From the NCBI GenBank assembly GCA_047605425.1, contig JASGFT010000001.1, forward strand, positions 1 through 64,000: a DNA stretch of 64,000 bases, written 5' to 3'. This document shows, one piece after another, positions 7,267-16,300 of the stretch; positions within the stretch are counted from its first letter, which is position 1, and the number at the start of each line of letters is the position of its first letter. The translations under genes and the position numbers were made by a program. The notes under the pieces were generated by a model that had not been told where the DNA came from, ran no database searches, and was given only the letters and a program-made list of their open reading frames with translations. The stretch is from JAKPAM01 sp047605425 (GTDB lineage: Bacteria; Pseudomonadota; Gammaproteobacteria; Burkholderiales; Burkholderiaceae_E).

Positions 7267-9441
7267 TCAAGCCTTGCGCTTGAACACCTGGCGGAACTTG
7301 TGCAGCAGCGGCTCGGTGTAGCCGCTGGGCTGCCGCTCGCCTTCGAACACGAGCGCCATCGCGGCCTGGAATGCCGTCGAGTCGTCGTAGTTGGCGGCCA
7401 TCGGGCGGTACTGGGCGTCGCCGGCGTTCTGGCGGTCGACGACCTTGGCCATGCGGCGGAAGGTCTCGAGCACCTGGTCCTTGGTGACGATGCCGTGGCG
7501 CAGCCAGTTGGCGATGTGCTGGCTCGAGATGCGCAGCGTGGCGCGGTCTTCCATCAAGCCGACGTCGTGGATGTCGGGCACCTTCGAGCAGCCGACGCCC
7601 TGTTCGACCCAACGCACGACGTAGCCGAGGATGCCCTGCACGTTGTTGTCGAGCTCGGCGCGCTTGTCGTCATCGCTCCAGGACGGCGAGTCGGCGACCG
7701 GCACCGACAGCAGGCCGGCCAGCAGCTCATCCTGCACGCTGTCCAGCGGCGTGCGCTCGAGCTCCTGCTGGATCGCCTGCACGTCGACCATGTGGTAGTG
7801 CAGCGCGTGCAGCGTCGCGGCCGTCGGCGACGGCACCCACGCGGTGTTGGCGCCGGCCTTCGGATGCGCGATCTTCTGCTCGAGCATCGCCGCCATCAGG
7901 TCCGGCATCGCCCACATGCCCTTGCCGATCTGCGCCTTGCCGCGCAGGCCGCAGTCCAGGCCGACCAGCACGTTGCTGCGCTCGTAGGCGGCGATCCATT
8001 TCGACGACTTCATGTCGCCCTTGCGCACCATCGGGCCGGCCAGCATCGACGTGTGCATCTCGTCGCCGGTGCGGTCGAGGAAGCCGGTGTTGATGAAGGC
8101 GACGCGCGCCGGCGCGGCGGCGATGCAGGCCTTGAGGTTGACGCTGGTGCGGCGCTCCTCGTCCATGATGCCCATCTTGACCGTGTCGGGCGCCATGCCC
8201 AGCAGCTTCTCGACGCGGCCGAACACCTCGCTGGCGAACGCGATCTCGGCCGGGCCGTGCATCTTGGGCTTGACGATGTAGACCGAGCCGGTGTGCGAGT
8301 TCTGCTTGCGCTGCAGGTCGTGCAGGGCCGCCAGGCAGGTGAGCACCGCATCCATGATGCCTTCGGGGATCTCGTTGCCGTCGCGGTCGAGGATCGCCGG
8401 GTTCGTCATCAGGTGGCCGACATTGCGCACGAACATCAGCGAACGGCCCTTGAGCGTCAGCTCGCCGCCGCCGGCCGCCGTGTACTGGCGATCGGCGTTG
8501 AGCCGGCGCGTGAACGTCTTGCCGCCCTTGCTGACCTCTTCGGTCAGCGTGCCCTTGAGCAGGCCGAGCCAGTTGCGATAGACGCCGACCTTGTCCTCGG
8601 CGTCGACGGCGGCGACCGAGTCCTCGCAGTCCATGATCGTCGTCAGCGCCGCTTCGAGCAGCACGTCCTTGACGTGCGCGGAATCGGTCTTGCCGATCGC
8701 ATCGTCGGCGTCGATCTGGATCTCGAAATGCAGGCCGTTGTTCTTGAGCAGGACGGCGGCGGGCGACTCGGCCGGGCCCTGGTAGCCGAGGAACTGCGCC
8801 GGCGTCTTCAGCGAGGTGTCGCCGTCGCGGGTCTTGACGACCAGCTTGCCGCCGTCGACCGCGTAGCCGGTGGCGTCGGCGTGCGAGCCGCCGGCCAGCG
8901 GCGCGGCCTGGTCGAGGAACTCGCGGGCGCGGGCGATGACCTGCGCGCCGCGCACCGGGTTGTAGCCGCTGCCCTTGACGGCGTCGCCGGTCTCGGGGAT
9001 CGCATCGGTGCCGTACAGCGCGTCGTACAGGCTGCCCCAGCGGGCGTTGGCGGCGTTCAGCGCGTAGCGGGCGTTGTCGACCGGCACGACGAGCTGCGGG
9101 CCGGCCTGCTCGGCGATCTCGCGATCGACGTTGGCCGTCGTGACCTTGACATCCCCGGGCACCGGCAGCAGGTAGCCGATCTTTTCGAGGAACGCGCGAT
9201 ACGCGGCCGCGTCCTTGATCGGACCGGGGTTGGCGCGATGCCAGCCGTCCAGCTCGGTCTGCAGCCGGTCGCGCTCGGCCAGAAGCTGGCGGTTCTTGGG
9301 CGCCAGGTCGTGCACCAGCTCGCTGAAACCCGCCCAGAACCTGGCCGACTCCAGGCCGGTGCCGGGCAGGGCTTCCTTCTCGACGAAACTGTCCAGAATC
9401 GCGGCCACTTTCAGGCCGCTGCGTTCGATGCGATCGCTCAT
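7267..9441 (-). CDS. glcB: Malate synthase G
   Basis: A 724-aa malate synthase, isoform G, condensing glyoxylate with acetyl-CoA in the glyoxylate and glycolate pathways. Length matches the G isoform. Recognisable family blocks are TTIMDCEDSVAAVDAEDKV, the FVRNVGHLMTNPA region, YIVKPKMHGP, GIMDEERRTSVNL, INTGFLDRTGDE and the C-terminal VGCSKVPDIHDV with AHPKAGANTAWVPSP. The ATG at 9441 has TGGAG about ten bases upstream. The gene stands alone with its own terminator. No isocitrate lyase or glycolate oxidase genes are in the window. Confidence 0.97.
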   Translation of the reverse strand: MSDRIERSGLKVAAILDSFVEKEALPGTGLESARFWAGFSELVHDLAPKNRQLLAERDRLQTELDGWHRANPGPIKDAAAYRAFLEKIGYLLPVPGDVKVTTANVDREIAEQAGPQLVVPVDNARYALNAANARWGSLYDALYGTDAIPETGDAVKGSGYNPVRGAQVIARAREFLDQAAPLAGGSHADATGYAVDGGKLVVKTRDGDTSLKTPAQFLGYQGPAESPAAVLLKNNGLHFEIQIDADDAIGKTDSAHVKDVLLEAALTTIMDCEDSVAAVDAEDKVGVYRNWLGLLKGTLTEEVSKGGKTFTRRLNADRQYTAAGGGELTLKGRSLMFVRNVGHLMTNPAILDRDGNEIPEGIMDAVLTCLAALHDLQRKQNSHTGSVYIVKPKMHGPAEIAFASEVFGRVEKLLGMAPDTVKMGIMDEERRTSVNLKACIAAAPARVAFINTGFLDRTGDEMHTSMLAGPMVRKGDMKSSKWIAAYERSNVLVGLDCGLRGKAQIGKGMWAMPDLMAAMLEQKIAHPKAGANTAWVPSPTAATLHALHYHMVDVQAIQQELERTPLDSVQDELLAGLLSVPVADSPSWSDDDKRAELDNNVQGILGYVVRWVEQGVGCSKVPDIHDVGLMEDRATLRISSQHIANWLRHGIVTKDQVLETFRRMAKVVDRQNAGDAQYRPMAANYDDSTAFQAAMALVFEGERQPSGYTEPLLHKFRQVFKRKA

Positions 9442-9708
9442 CACTTGGCTCCAGGGTTCTCGTGCGGGGGACCTTCGAGCGGGCCGGCGCGGGGGGCGGC
9501 GACGCGAGGTCCAGGGTCGAGATGATACGGGATCATTGGAAGAACCCAGGCCAACCGGAGCCGGCGGCGTCGGAAGCCGAGGGGAGGCACCGTCCCTCCG
9601 AGCCGCGTCGAGCCAGATCGAGAAACCGGCTGGGCGTCCGCCCGAACCGCCGCTTTTCGATCGTGATACCGTGCTGGCCCGACAGGAATATCTTCTTCGG
9701 TTCCGTCC

Positions 9709-10914
9709 GTGAAGTTCAAGCAGTCCCGCCTCTACCAGATCGAATGCGCTCGCCGAACGCTGGCCTTGCTGGCGAACGATCTGCCTCTGACGGCGCGACG
9801 CGGCCCGATTCCTTCCGGCAAGCCCAGGATCGGCATCCTCAAGCGCGGCGGAATCGGCGATTGGATCGTCTTCCATCAAGCATTGGAGAGCATCGCGAAC
9901 GACGCTCCCGATGCGGAAATCTCGGTGTTCGCCGAAAAGCAGAACGCCGAGATAATCAACCTCCTCGAGTTGGTCGATCACTTGCACATCATCGACCCCA
10001 ACGCGCTCCGCAAGAACGCTCTCAAGAAGCGCACGCTGTTGAACCAGGTCAGGCAATCGGGTTTCGATGTGTGGATCGACGCCGACCTGTCCCGCACCAG
10101 GTTGGGCGACGCGATGGCCCTGGCCTGCCGCAGCCCGATCCGGATAGGCTACGCCGCGAACCACACTGCCCCCTGCCATGCCTGGTTGCAGACCAGGCTG
10201 TTCAACCACTTGATCCCGGACAATTTCGGCAAGACGCACATGTCCGTGCGCATGCTGGAAATTTCGAAGCGGTTTCGGGAAATCTGGCCGATCGACGGGG
10301 CCGCGATGTCTCGGGATGTCCGGGAGCGCAAGATTTCCGGTCTGCGGCGTTTCGCCTGGAGCGGGCATGCCTCGAACGTCATGATCGTTGCGCCCAGCGC
10401 CAGCATTGCGATGCGAATCTGGCCGATCGAGCGCAGCGCCGACGTCATCGAGCACCTGCATCGTACGCGTGGGCTCAAGCCCGTGATCGTCGGCGGCCCG
10501 GCCGACCAGGCCGTCTGCCGACGATTGCTGGCCATGGTCCGGGACACGGGGGCGGTCGACATGTCCGCCCGGCTCTCGCTGGTGCAAAGCCTGGCGCTGA
10601 TCGGCGAATCGCGGCTGCTGCTCGCCAACGAAAGCGGCCCCATGCATATGGGACGCGCGCTGGGCACGCCGACCGTCGTCGTCGCATCGGGCGCCGATTT
10701 CACCAACTACCTGCGATACCCGGAGCAGCGCGCCAACTACCGCGTCGTCACGGCCGAGGACGACTCATGCTTCGACTGCAGTTGGCAATGCATCTACAAG
10801 CGTTCGACCCGGCAGGCCATCAAACCCTGCCTGGATGCCATCCGCAGCGATGCCGTCATCGACGCGATAGAGTCGATGCTGGACGCGCCGCGCGACGATC
10901 GACCGGGCCCATGA
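9709..10914 (+). CDS. Glycosyltransferase family 9 (heptosyltransferase-like)
   Basis: A 401-aa GT9-type glycosyltransferase, normally transferring heptose or a related sugar from a nucleotide donor to LPS core at the inner face of the inner membrane. The N-terminal GILKRGGIGDWIVF is the family glycine motif. The C-terminal half has IVAPSAS, KPVIVGGPAD and the donor-binding LLLANESGPMHMGRALGTPTVVV. The tail carries three clustered Cys (SCFDCSWQC), as in other members. The GTG at 9709 gives the best N-terminus. No LPS genes flank it, and it is visibly less GC-rich than its neighbours, so it may be acquired. Confidence 0.82.
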   Translation: MKFKQSRLYQIECARRTLALLANDLPLTARRGPIPSGKPRIGILKRGGIGDWIVFHQALESIANDAPDAEISVFAEKQNAEIINLLELVDHLHIIDPNALRKNALKKRTLLNQVRQSGFDVWIDADLSRTRLGDAMALACRSPIRIGYAANHTAPCHAWLQTRLFNHLIPDNFGKTHMSVRMLEISKRFREIWPIDGAAMSRDVRERKISGLRRFAWSGHASNVMIVAPSASIAMRIWPIERSADVIEHLHRTRGLKPVIVGGPADQAVCRRLLAMVRDTGAVDMSARLSLVQSLALIGESRLLLANESGPMHMGRALGTPTVVVASGADFTNYLRYPEQRANYRVVTAEDDSCFDCSWQCIYKRSTRQAIKPCLDAIRSDAVIDAIESMLDAPRDDRPGP

Positions 10915-10931
10915 CGATGGCGGCGACGGAG

Positions 10932-11444
10932 TCAATCCGTAACGCGCTCCCGACCGGTCGCGGACGGCTTGCCGACGCCTGACTCGACACCCGCTTCGGC
11001 CCCCGGGCCGGGCCGCACGCGCACCTGCGTGGCCCGCAGCGGCTCGCCGCATTCGGAGCACACCATCACCGGATCGAAATCCCGTCCGCAGCCGCGATGC
11101 CTGTGCAGCAGCGGGCGGCCGGCCGGCTCGGCCATGTGCGCGTCGCCCCAGTGGACGATCGCCATGACGACCGGATACAGGTCCAGGCCCTTGGGCGTGA
11201 GCCGGTATTCGTGGCGCGTCGGCCGCTGCTGATACGGCTCTTTGGCGAGCACGCCCGCGTCGACGAGCTTCTTCAGGCGGCTGGCCAGCAGCGGGCGCGT
11301 GATGCCGAGCCGCTGCTGGAATTCTTCGAAGCGGCGCACGCGCAGGAAGCAGTCGCGCAGGATCATCAGCGTCCAGCGGTCGCCGATGACCGAGACGGTG
11401 CGGGCCATCGAGCACGCCTCGCGATCGAGATCGTTCCAACGCAT
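10932..11444 (-). CDS. HxlR family transcriptional regulator
   Basis: A 170-aa winged-helix regulator of the HxlR/MarR-like family. The typical pattern CSMARTVSVIGDRWTLMILRDCFLRVRRFEEFQQRLGI... is followed by the wing YRLTPKGLDLYPVVMAIVHWGD. After the HTH, a tail of about 65 residues has HRGCG and VCSECGEP, two Cys pairs that could bind zinc or sense redox state or electrophiles. It lies last in a minus-strand run after the SDR and the isomerase (49-base gap), so it probably controls that small catabolic operon. The start is the ATG at 11444; longer upstream frames are shadows. Confidence 0.85.
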   Translation of the reverse strand: MRWNDLDREACSMARTVSVIGDRWTLMILRDCFLRVRRFEEFQQRLGITRPLLASRLKKLVDAGVLAKEPYQQRPTRHEYRLTPKGLDLYPVVMAIVHWGDAHMAEPAGRPLLHRHRGCGRDFDPVMVCSECGEPLRATQVRVRPGPGAEAGVESGVGKPSATGRERVTD

Positions 11445-11493
11445 CGAGGTCTCCCGGCTGCAACGGGCGATGACGGCGACCGCGGCGGCGGCC

Positions 11494-12099
11494 TTACCCC
11501 TTGGCGGCGACGATCGCTTCCTCGACGTCGCGCAGCTTGTCCTTGCCGAACCAGATCTGGTCGCCGACGTAGAACGTCGGCGAACCGAAGGTGCCGCGCT
11601 CGACCGACTGCTGCGTGTTGTCGGCGAGCGTGGCCTTGACCTGCGCATCGCCCACCAGCGCCAACAGCTCGTCGACCGGCAGGCCGGACTCGGTCAGCGC
11701 GGCCTTGACCACCGACGGATCGTCCATCTTCTTCGGCTCGCGCCACATGTGCCGGTAGACCTCGTCGACGTAGCGCTCGAACACGCCGAGCCGCTGCGCC
11801 GCGACCGCGCCGCGCATCAGCATCAGCGTGTTGACCGGAAAGTTCGGGTTGAACGTGAACGGCAGCTTGTGGCGCTCGATGAAGCGGCGCATCTCGAGCC
11901 GCTCGTAGTCGAGCTTGTTGCGGATGCCGGCCATCGATTCGGCCGGCGAGCGGTTGTTGGTCAGCTTGAACACGCCGCCGAGCAGCACCGGCACGTAGCG
12001 AAAGCGCGCGCCGGTGCGCTGCTCGATGCCCGGGATCATCAGATGGCTGAGGTAAGCGTTGGGGCTGCCGAAGTCGAAATGGAATTCGGGTTCGATCAT
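11494..12099 (-). CDS. DsbA-like isomerase (2-hydroxychromene-2-carboxylate isomerase family)
   Basis: A 201-aa thioredoxin-fold protein of the kappa-GST and HCCA isomerase group, which uses glutathione in aromatic ring degradation. FHFDFGSPNAYL near the N-terminus carries the Ser used in place of Cys by this family, and GTFGSPTFYVGDQIWFGKDKL near the C-terminus is the cis-Pro region and end motif. There is no CxxC, so it is not an oxidoreductase of the Dsb pathway. It lies between an SDR and an HxlR regulator on the same strand, which supports a catabolic role. The exact substrate is unknown. Confidence 0.85.
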   Translation of the reverse strand: MIEPEFHFDFGSPNAYLSHLMIPGIEQRTGARFRYVPVLLGGVFKLTNNRSPAESMAGIRNKLDYERLEMRRFIERHKLPFTFNPNFPVNTLMLMRGAVAAQRLGVFERYVDEVYRHMWREPKKMDDPSVVKAALTESGLPVDELLALVGDAQVKATLADNTQQSVERGTFGSPTFYVGDQIWFGKDKLRDVEEAIVAAKG

Positions 12100-12132
12100 G
12101 AGGGTCTCCCTTTTCTGTTCGCTTGCTGCGGT

Positions 12133-12876
12133 TCACCATTTCTCGCCGAATGGACGGATCTCGCGCTCGAAGCTCCACGCGTCGCGCGGCTCCTGGTAGA
12201 TCTGCCAATAAGCGTCGGCCACCGATTCGGGCCGCATCAGCCGGCCCGGATCGAGATTGGCCAGCGCCTCGTCGCCTTCGCGTTCGCGGATCCGCTCGCG
12301 CACCCACGCGGTGTCGACGCCCGAATCGATGATCAGGTGCGCGACGTGGATGTTCTTCGGCCCCAGCTCGCGCGCCGCGCTCTGCGCGACGGCGCGCAGG
12401 CCGAACTTGGCGCTGGCGAAGGCCGCATAGCCGATGCCGCCGCGCAGGCCCGCGGTGGCGCCGGTCAGGAAGATGTGGCCCTGTCCGCGCGGCAGCATCA
12501 GCCGCGCGGCTTCGCGCGTGGTCAGGAACCCCGCGTAGCAGGCCATCTCCCAGACCTTGCGGAACACGCGCTCGGTCGTGTCCAGCAACGGGAAGTTGAC
12601 GTTGGCGCCGACGTTGAATACGCAGACCTGCAAGGGCGCGGCCTCGTCGGCCTCGCGCAGGAACGCGGTGACGTCCTCCTCCTTGCGCGCGTCGAGCCCG
12701 CGGGCGGTGATGCTGCCGCCGGCCGCCCGCACCTGCTCGACCAGCGGCGCGAGCTTGTCGGCCGTACGCCGGCCGGCGAACACGTGAAAGCCCTCGGCCG
12801 CGAACTTCCGGACGATCGCGGCGCCGATGAAGTCGCCGGCGCCGATGACGGCGACCGAGGCCTGTCTGGATGGCAT
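12133..12876 (-). CDS. Atypical SDR protein lacking the catalytic Tyr
   Basis: A 247-aa Rossmann-fold SDR. The cofactor motif is altered (VIGAGDFIGAAIV in place of TGxxxGIG), and the active-site stretch reads AAFASAKFGLRA, so the YxxxK tyrosine is Phe while Lys is kept. The C-terminal part (HVAHLIIDSGVDTAWVRER) resembles a group of proteobacterial SDRs that share this FxxxK. Such proteins may bind NAD(P) without normal oxidoreductase chemistry, or use another base. It is first in the minus-strand run with the isomerase (33-base gap) and HxlR genes. Expression is unlikely to be monocistronic. Confidence 0.82.
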   Translation of the reverse strand: MPSRQASVAVIGAGDFIGAAIVRKFAAEGFHVFAGRRTADKLAPLVEQVRAAGGSITARGLDARKEEDVTAFLREADEAAPLQVCVFNVGANVNFPLLDTTERVFRKVWEMACYAGFLTTREAARLMLPRGQGHIFLTGATAGLRGGIGYAAFASAKFGLRAVAQSAARELGPKNIHVAHLIIDSGVDTAWVRERIREREGDEALANLDPGRLMRPESVADAYWQIYQEPRDAWSFEREIRPFGEKW

Positions 12877-12967
12877 GGATGTCTCCCGATGATGGACGCG
12901 AACACGCGAAGGCGAAGACGGATGCGGACGTGGCCACTGGCGGCCCGGCCCGCGCGTTCGTCGATCG

Positions 12968-13015
12968 ACGCATAGTAAGTTTTATTTCAACACTTTCTGC
13001 AGGCAATTATGCCAA
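12968..13015 (-). promoter_or_regulatory. AT-rich promoter-like island upstream of the SDR-isomerase-HxlR operon
   Basis: A strikingly AT-rich patch in a 211-base gap between the dctM stop and the SDR start. On the minus strand it contains GTTGAAATAAAACTTACTATG. No perfect -35/-10 pair is seen, but composition and place fit the operon promoter and perhaps an HxlR operator. Confidence 0.35.
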
Positions 13016-13087
13016 TGCCCGCGCGGCGCCCGATAGCCTCGGGTGATCAGCCCCGCTCGACGACGCGGCCTGAAGCGACGCTGCGTG

Positions 13088-14374
13088 CTACCTGAACCCC
13101 AGCGAGTGCGGCAGCCACGTCGACAGCGCGGGGATCGCCGTCAGCAGCGCCAGCACGACGAGCTGCGCCCACAGGAACGGCCACAGCTCGCGCACCAGGT
13201 CACGCATCGGCACGTTGGTCGTCGACGACACGACGAACAGCAGCCCGCCGACCGGGGGCGTGATCATGCCCAGCGTGAGGTTGACGATGACGACGATCGC
13301 GAAGTGCGTCGGGTCGATGCCCAGCGCGGCGGCGATCGGCGCGAGGATCGGCACCAGGATCATCACGCCGGGCAGCGGCTCCATGAAGATGCCGAACAGC
13401 AGCAGCAGGACGTTGACCGCGATCAGGAAGCCCACCGGCCCCATGTTCCAGTCGACGATCATCTTGGCCAGCGCCTGCGGCGCGCCCTCGATCGTCAGGA
13501 TCCACGCGAACGCGTTCGACGCGGCGACGATGATCAGCACCGAGGCGGTCAGCAGCGCCGAGCGGGCGAGGATCTCGGGCAGCGCCGACCACGCCAGCGT
13601 GCGGTAGATCCACTTGCCGCAGGCCAGCGCGTAGAACACGGCGACGACCGAGGCTTCGGTCGGCGTGAACACGCCGAAGCGGATGCCGACCAGGATGATG
13701 ACGAGCAGGAACAGCGCGGGCAGCGCCTTCCAGGTATCGCGCAGCATCTGGCGGCCGCTGGGCCGCGGCTCGGTGCTGCGGTAGCCGCGCTTGCGGCAGA
13801 TCAGGTAGTTGACCAGCGCCATCGCCAATGCGATCAGCAGGCCCGGGATCACGCCGGCGACGAACAGCGCGCCGACCGACACCCGCTCGTCCTGCAGGCA
13901 GTAGATGATCATGATGATCGACGGCGGGATGATCGGCCCGACGATCGCCGTGCTGGCCGTCAGCGCCGCCGGATACGGACGGCCGTAGCCGGCCTTCTCC
14001 ATCATCCGGATCATCATCGCGCCGGGCCCCGCGGCGTCGGCCAGCGCCGAGCCCGAGATCCCGGAGAAGATCGTCAGCGACAGGATGTTCGCGTAGCCCA
14101 GGCCGCCGCGCAGGTGGCCGACGAACTGGATCGCGAAGCGCAGCAGCACCTGCGTCAGCGCGCCGCCGGTCATCAGCTCGGCGGCCAGGATGAAGAACGG
14201 CACCGCCATCAGCGGAAAGCTGTCGATGCCGCTGAACAGCTCCTTGATGACGACCAGCAGCGGATACTTGCCGCCGGCCAGCAGCGCCAGCGTGGCCGAG
14301 CCGGCCAGCGCGAAGGCCACGGGCACGCCCAGGGCCAGCAGCACGATCACGGCGATGAACAGGACGATCGACAT
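13088..14374 (-). CDS. dctM: TRAP transporter large permease (DctM-like)
   Basis: A 428-aa inner-membrane protein with about 12-13 hydrophobic segments, the large permease of a tripartite ATP-independent transporter. Family signatures include FPLMAVPFFILAAELMTGG, GGLGYANILSLTIFSGISGSALADAAGPG, IGPIIPPSIIMI-like and LGMITPPVGGLLFV. It drives Na+-coupled uptake of the ligand delivered by DctP. The order on the minus strand is dctP, dctQ, dctM, with only a short gap before dctM. The ligand is probably an organic acid, judging from the 2-hydroxyacid dehydrogenase transcribed divergently. Confidence 0.95.
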   Translation of the reverse strand: MSIVLFIAVIVLLALGVPVAFALAGSATLALLAGGKYPLLVVIKELFSGIDSFPLMAVPFFILAAELMTGGALTQVLLRFAIQFVGHLRGGLGYANILSLTIFSGISGSALADAAGPGAMMIRMMEKAGYGRPYPAALTASTAIVGPIIPPSIIMIIYCLQDERVSVGALFVAGVIPGLLIALAMALVNYLICRKRGYRSTEPRPSGRQMLRDTWKALPALFLLVIILVGIRFGVFTPTEASVVAVFYALACGKWIYRTLAWSALPEILARSALLTASVLIIVAASNAFAWILTIEGAPQALAKMIVDWNMGPVGFLIAVNVLLLLFGIFMEPLPGVMILVPILAPIAAALGIDPTHFAIVVIVNLTLGMITPPVGGLLFVVSSTTNVPMRDLVRELWPFLWAQLVVLALLTAIPALSTWLPHSLGFR

Positions 14375-14405
14375 CGGAGCTCCGGGCGCGGCGATCCGGC
14401 CGGCT

Positions 14406-14918
14406 TCAGATCGACGCCGCGGCGTCGGCGTTCATCTCGGACGACGCCAGGTACTTGCGCGTGACGATGTAGCGCCGGGCCACCAGCGCGAGGTGGACCA
14501 TCAGCAGCACGAAGCCGATCGGCAGCGCGCTGTACACCCATGCGAACGAGACGCCGGTGACCGGCGTGGTCTGGTACTGCGTCGCTTCGAGGTAGTGCAG
14601 GCCGTGCCAGGCCATCGTCGCGAAGAACACCATCAGCAGCACGACGATCGCCGCGCGCAGCAGGCGCCCGGCGCCGCCCGGCAGCCTGTCGTGCAGATCC
14701 TCGATCGCGATGTGGCCGCCGAAGCGCAGCACCAGGCCCGCGCCGAGGAACGTGATCCAGATCATCATGTGCCGGCTGACCTCCTCGGCCCAGACCAGCG
14801 ACTCGTTGGTCGTGTAGCGCAGAACGACGTTGGCGAACACCATGCACGCCATCGCGGCGAGCATCAGGATCAGCAGCCAGCGATTGGCCGCCACCAGCCA
14901 TCGTTCGAACGCGGCCAT
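14406..14918 (-). CDS. dctQ: TRAP transporter small permease (DctQ-like)
   Basis: A 170-aa protein with four hydrophobic helices. FANVVLRYTTNESLVWAEEVSRHMMIWITFLGAG is the typical DctQ core with the conserved E-E-x-x-R. It partners DctM in the membrane. The ATG at 14918 overlaps the dctP stop by one base (TGATG), showing coupled translation and fixing the start; the much longer open frame upstream overlaps dctP and is a shadow. The stop lies 32 bases before dctM. Confidence 0.93.
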   Translation of the reverse strand: MAAFERWLVAANRWLLILMLAAMACMVFANVVLRYTTNESLVWAEEVSRHMMIWITFLGAGLVLRFGGHIAIEDLHDRLPGGAGRLLRAAIVVLLMVFFATMAWHGLHYLEATQYQTTPVTGVSFAWVYSALPIGFVLLMVHLALVARRYIVTRKYLASSEMNADAAASI

Positions 14919-15928
14919 CACTGGACCGCCGCGATCCGGTCGAGCAGCGCCTTGCCGAACTTGGTCTGGTACTGCTGGAACGCCGGCGCCAGCGCGGCCT
15001 GGAACGGCGCCTTGTCGGCGATGCGGTTGACCTGCATGCCGGCGGCCTTCATCGCCTCGACGCCCTTGGCGTCGACGTCGTCGACGAACGCGCGCATCGC
15101 CTGGGCGCCCTGCTTGGCGCCGTCGGTGAACACGGCCTTGTCGGCGTCCGACAGCTTGGCCCACAGCTTCGGCGAGACGAGCAGCACGGCCGGCGAATAC
15201 ACGTGATCGGACAAGGTCAGGTACTTCTGCACCTGGTTGAGCTTGGCCGAGACGATGACCGACATCGGGTTCTCCTGGCCGTCGATCGTGCCCTGCTGCA
15301 GCGCGCCGGTGACCTCGGGCCAGGACATCGGCGTCGGCGCGGCGCCCAGCGTCTTGAACGCGGTGATGTGCACCGGGTTCTCCATCGTGCGCAGCTTCAG
15401 GCCCTTCATGTCGTCCGGCGTGCTGACCGGGTGCTTGTTGTTCGTCATCTGCCGGAAGCCCTGCTCGCCCCAGGCCAGCGCGATCAGGCCGCGGCTCGTG
15501 AACTTGGCCAGCAGCTCCTGTCCGACCGGGCCGTCCAGCGTCTTGCGCGCGTGCGTGATGTCGCGGAACAGGAACGGGATGTCGACGACGCCGACGTCGG
15601 GAACGAAGTTGCTCAGCGTGCCGGTGGACGCGATCATCGCGTCGACGGTGCCCAGTTGCAGGCCTTCGATCGTCTCGCGCTCGCCGCCCAGCGCGCTGGC
15701 CGGAAAGTGCTTGAACACGTAGCGGCCGCTGGTGCCCTTCTCGACGGCCGCGCCCCAGGCGTTGGCGCCGGCGCCGTAGTGCGACGTGACGGGCAACGCA
15801 TAAGCGATCTTGACTTCGGTCTGGGCCTGCGCCGGCGACGCCAGCAGACCCATCGACACACCAGCCGCCGCGAAGGCGGTCGACACTCGCAGCGCGGGCA
15901 CGCGCAGCAGACGACGCAAGGACATCAT
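14918..15928 (-). CDS. dctP: TRAP transporter substrate-binding protein (DctP-like)
   Basis: A 336-aa periplasmic binding protein. A clear signal peptide starts MMSLRRLLRVPALRV, continues with a hydrophobic core and ends ASPAQAQTE (cleavage after AQA). The mature part has the DctP-family pattern ALPVTSHYGAGANAWGAAVEKGTSGRYVFKHFPASALGGERE and the segments GLKLRTMENPVH and GQENPMSVI. GGAGA-type ribosome site eight bases before the ATG at 15928; the open frame to 16225 is not used. First gene of the dctPQM operon. Confidence 0.93.
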   Translation of the reverse strand: MMSLRRLLRVPALRVSTAFAAAGVSMGLLASPAQAQTEVKIAYALPVTSHYGAGANAWGAAVEKGTSGRYVFKHFPASALGGERETIEGLQLGTVDAMIASTGTLSNFVPDVGVVDIPFLFRDITHARKTLDGPVGQELLAKFTSRGLIALAWGEQGFRQMTNNKHPVSTPDDMKGLKLRTMENPVHITAFKTLGAAPTPMSWPEVTGALQQGTIDGQENPMSVIVSAKLNQVQKYLTLSDHVYSPAVLLVSPKLWAKLSDADKAVFTDGAKQGAQAMRAFVDDVDAKGVEAMKAAGMQVNRIADKAPFQAALAPAFQQYQTKFGKALLDRIAAVQ

Positions 15929-16300
15929 CGACACATTCTCCGGCGGGAACTCGGTGGGACACGATGGAGGCGTTCCGCCGACGCCGGACATCGGGCGACG
16001 CCGTCTCGTCGAAGGGGCGAGCGTCGTGACGGGTGGCCCGCGAACGATTCGCCTGGCCTGCCTGAGCGCCGGCGGCGAGCGGGCGCTGCGGCGCGATGCG
16101 CCGGGTTCGCGCCGGATCGGGCCACGCGGACCCTGGCGGGCGGCAAGTCTGGACCGCCGCCGGCCATTCGTCAAGCGGAGCCGCGGCGGACGCGCCGCCG
16201 ATGCGGTCAATCCGGACGACATCACGCGCGTGCCGGCGCCCGTTGCGCCGATGCCTTACGATGACGGCTCCCCCCTCCCCCATCCCCGACCACGCCCGCC
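15929..16300. other. Divergent intergenic region, dctP / hydroxyacid dehydrogenase
   Basis: 372 bases between divergent genes. Open frames here have no protein-like features. The promoters of both genes must lie here, but no clear sigma-70 boxes or large dyads stand out in this very GC-rich stretch. Confidence 0.6.

Noticed and set aside
7300..9525. 741-codon ORF opposite glcB, and similar long frames opposite arn, ure, prkA and TonB genes
   Set aside because: All are third-position GC shadows; none shows domain patterns.
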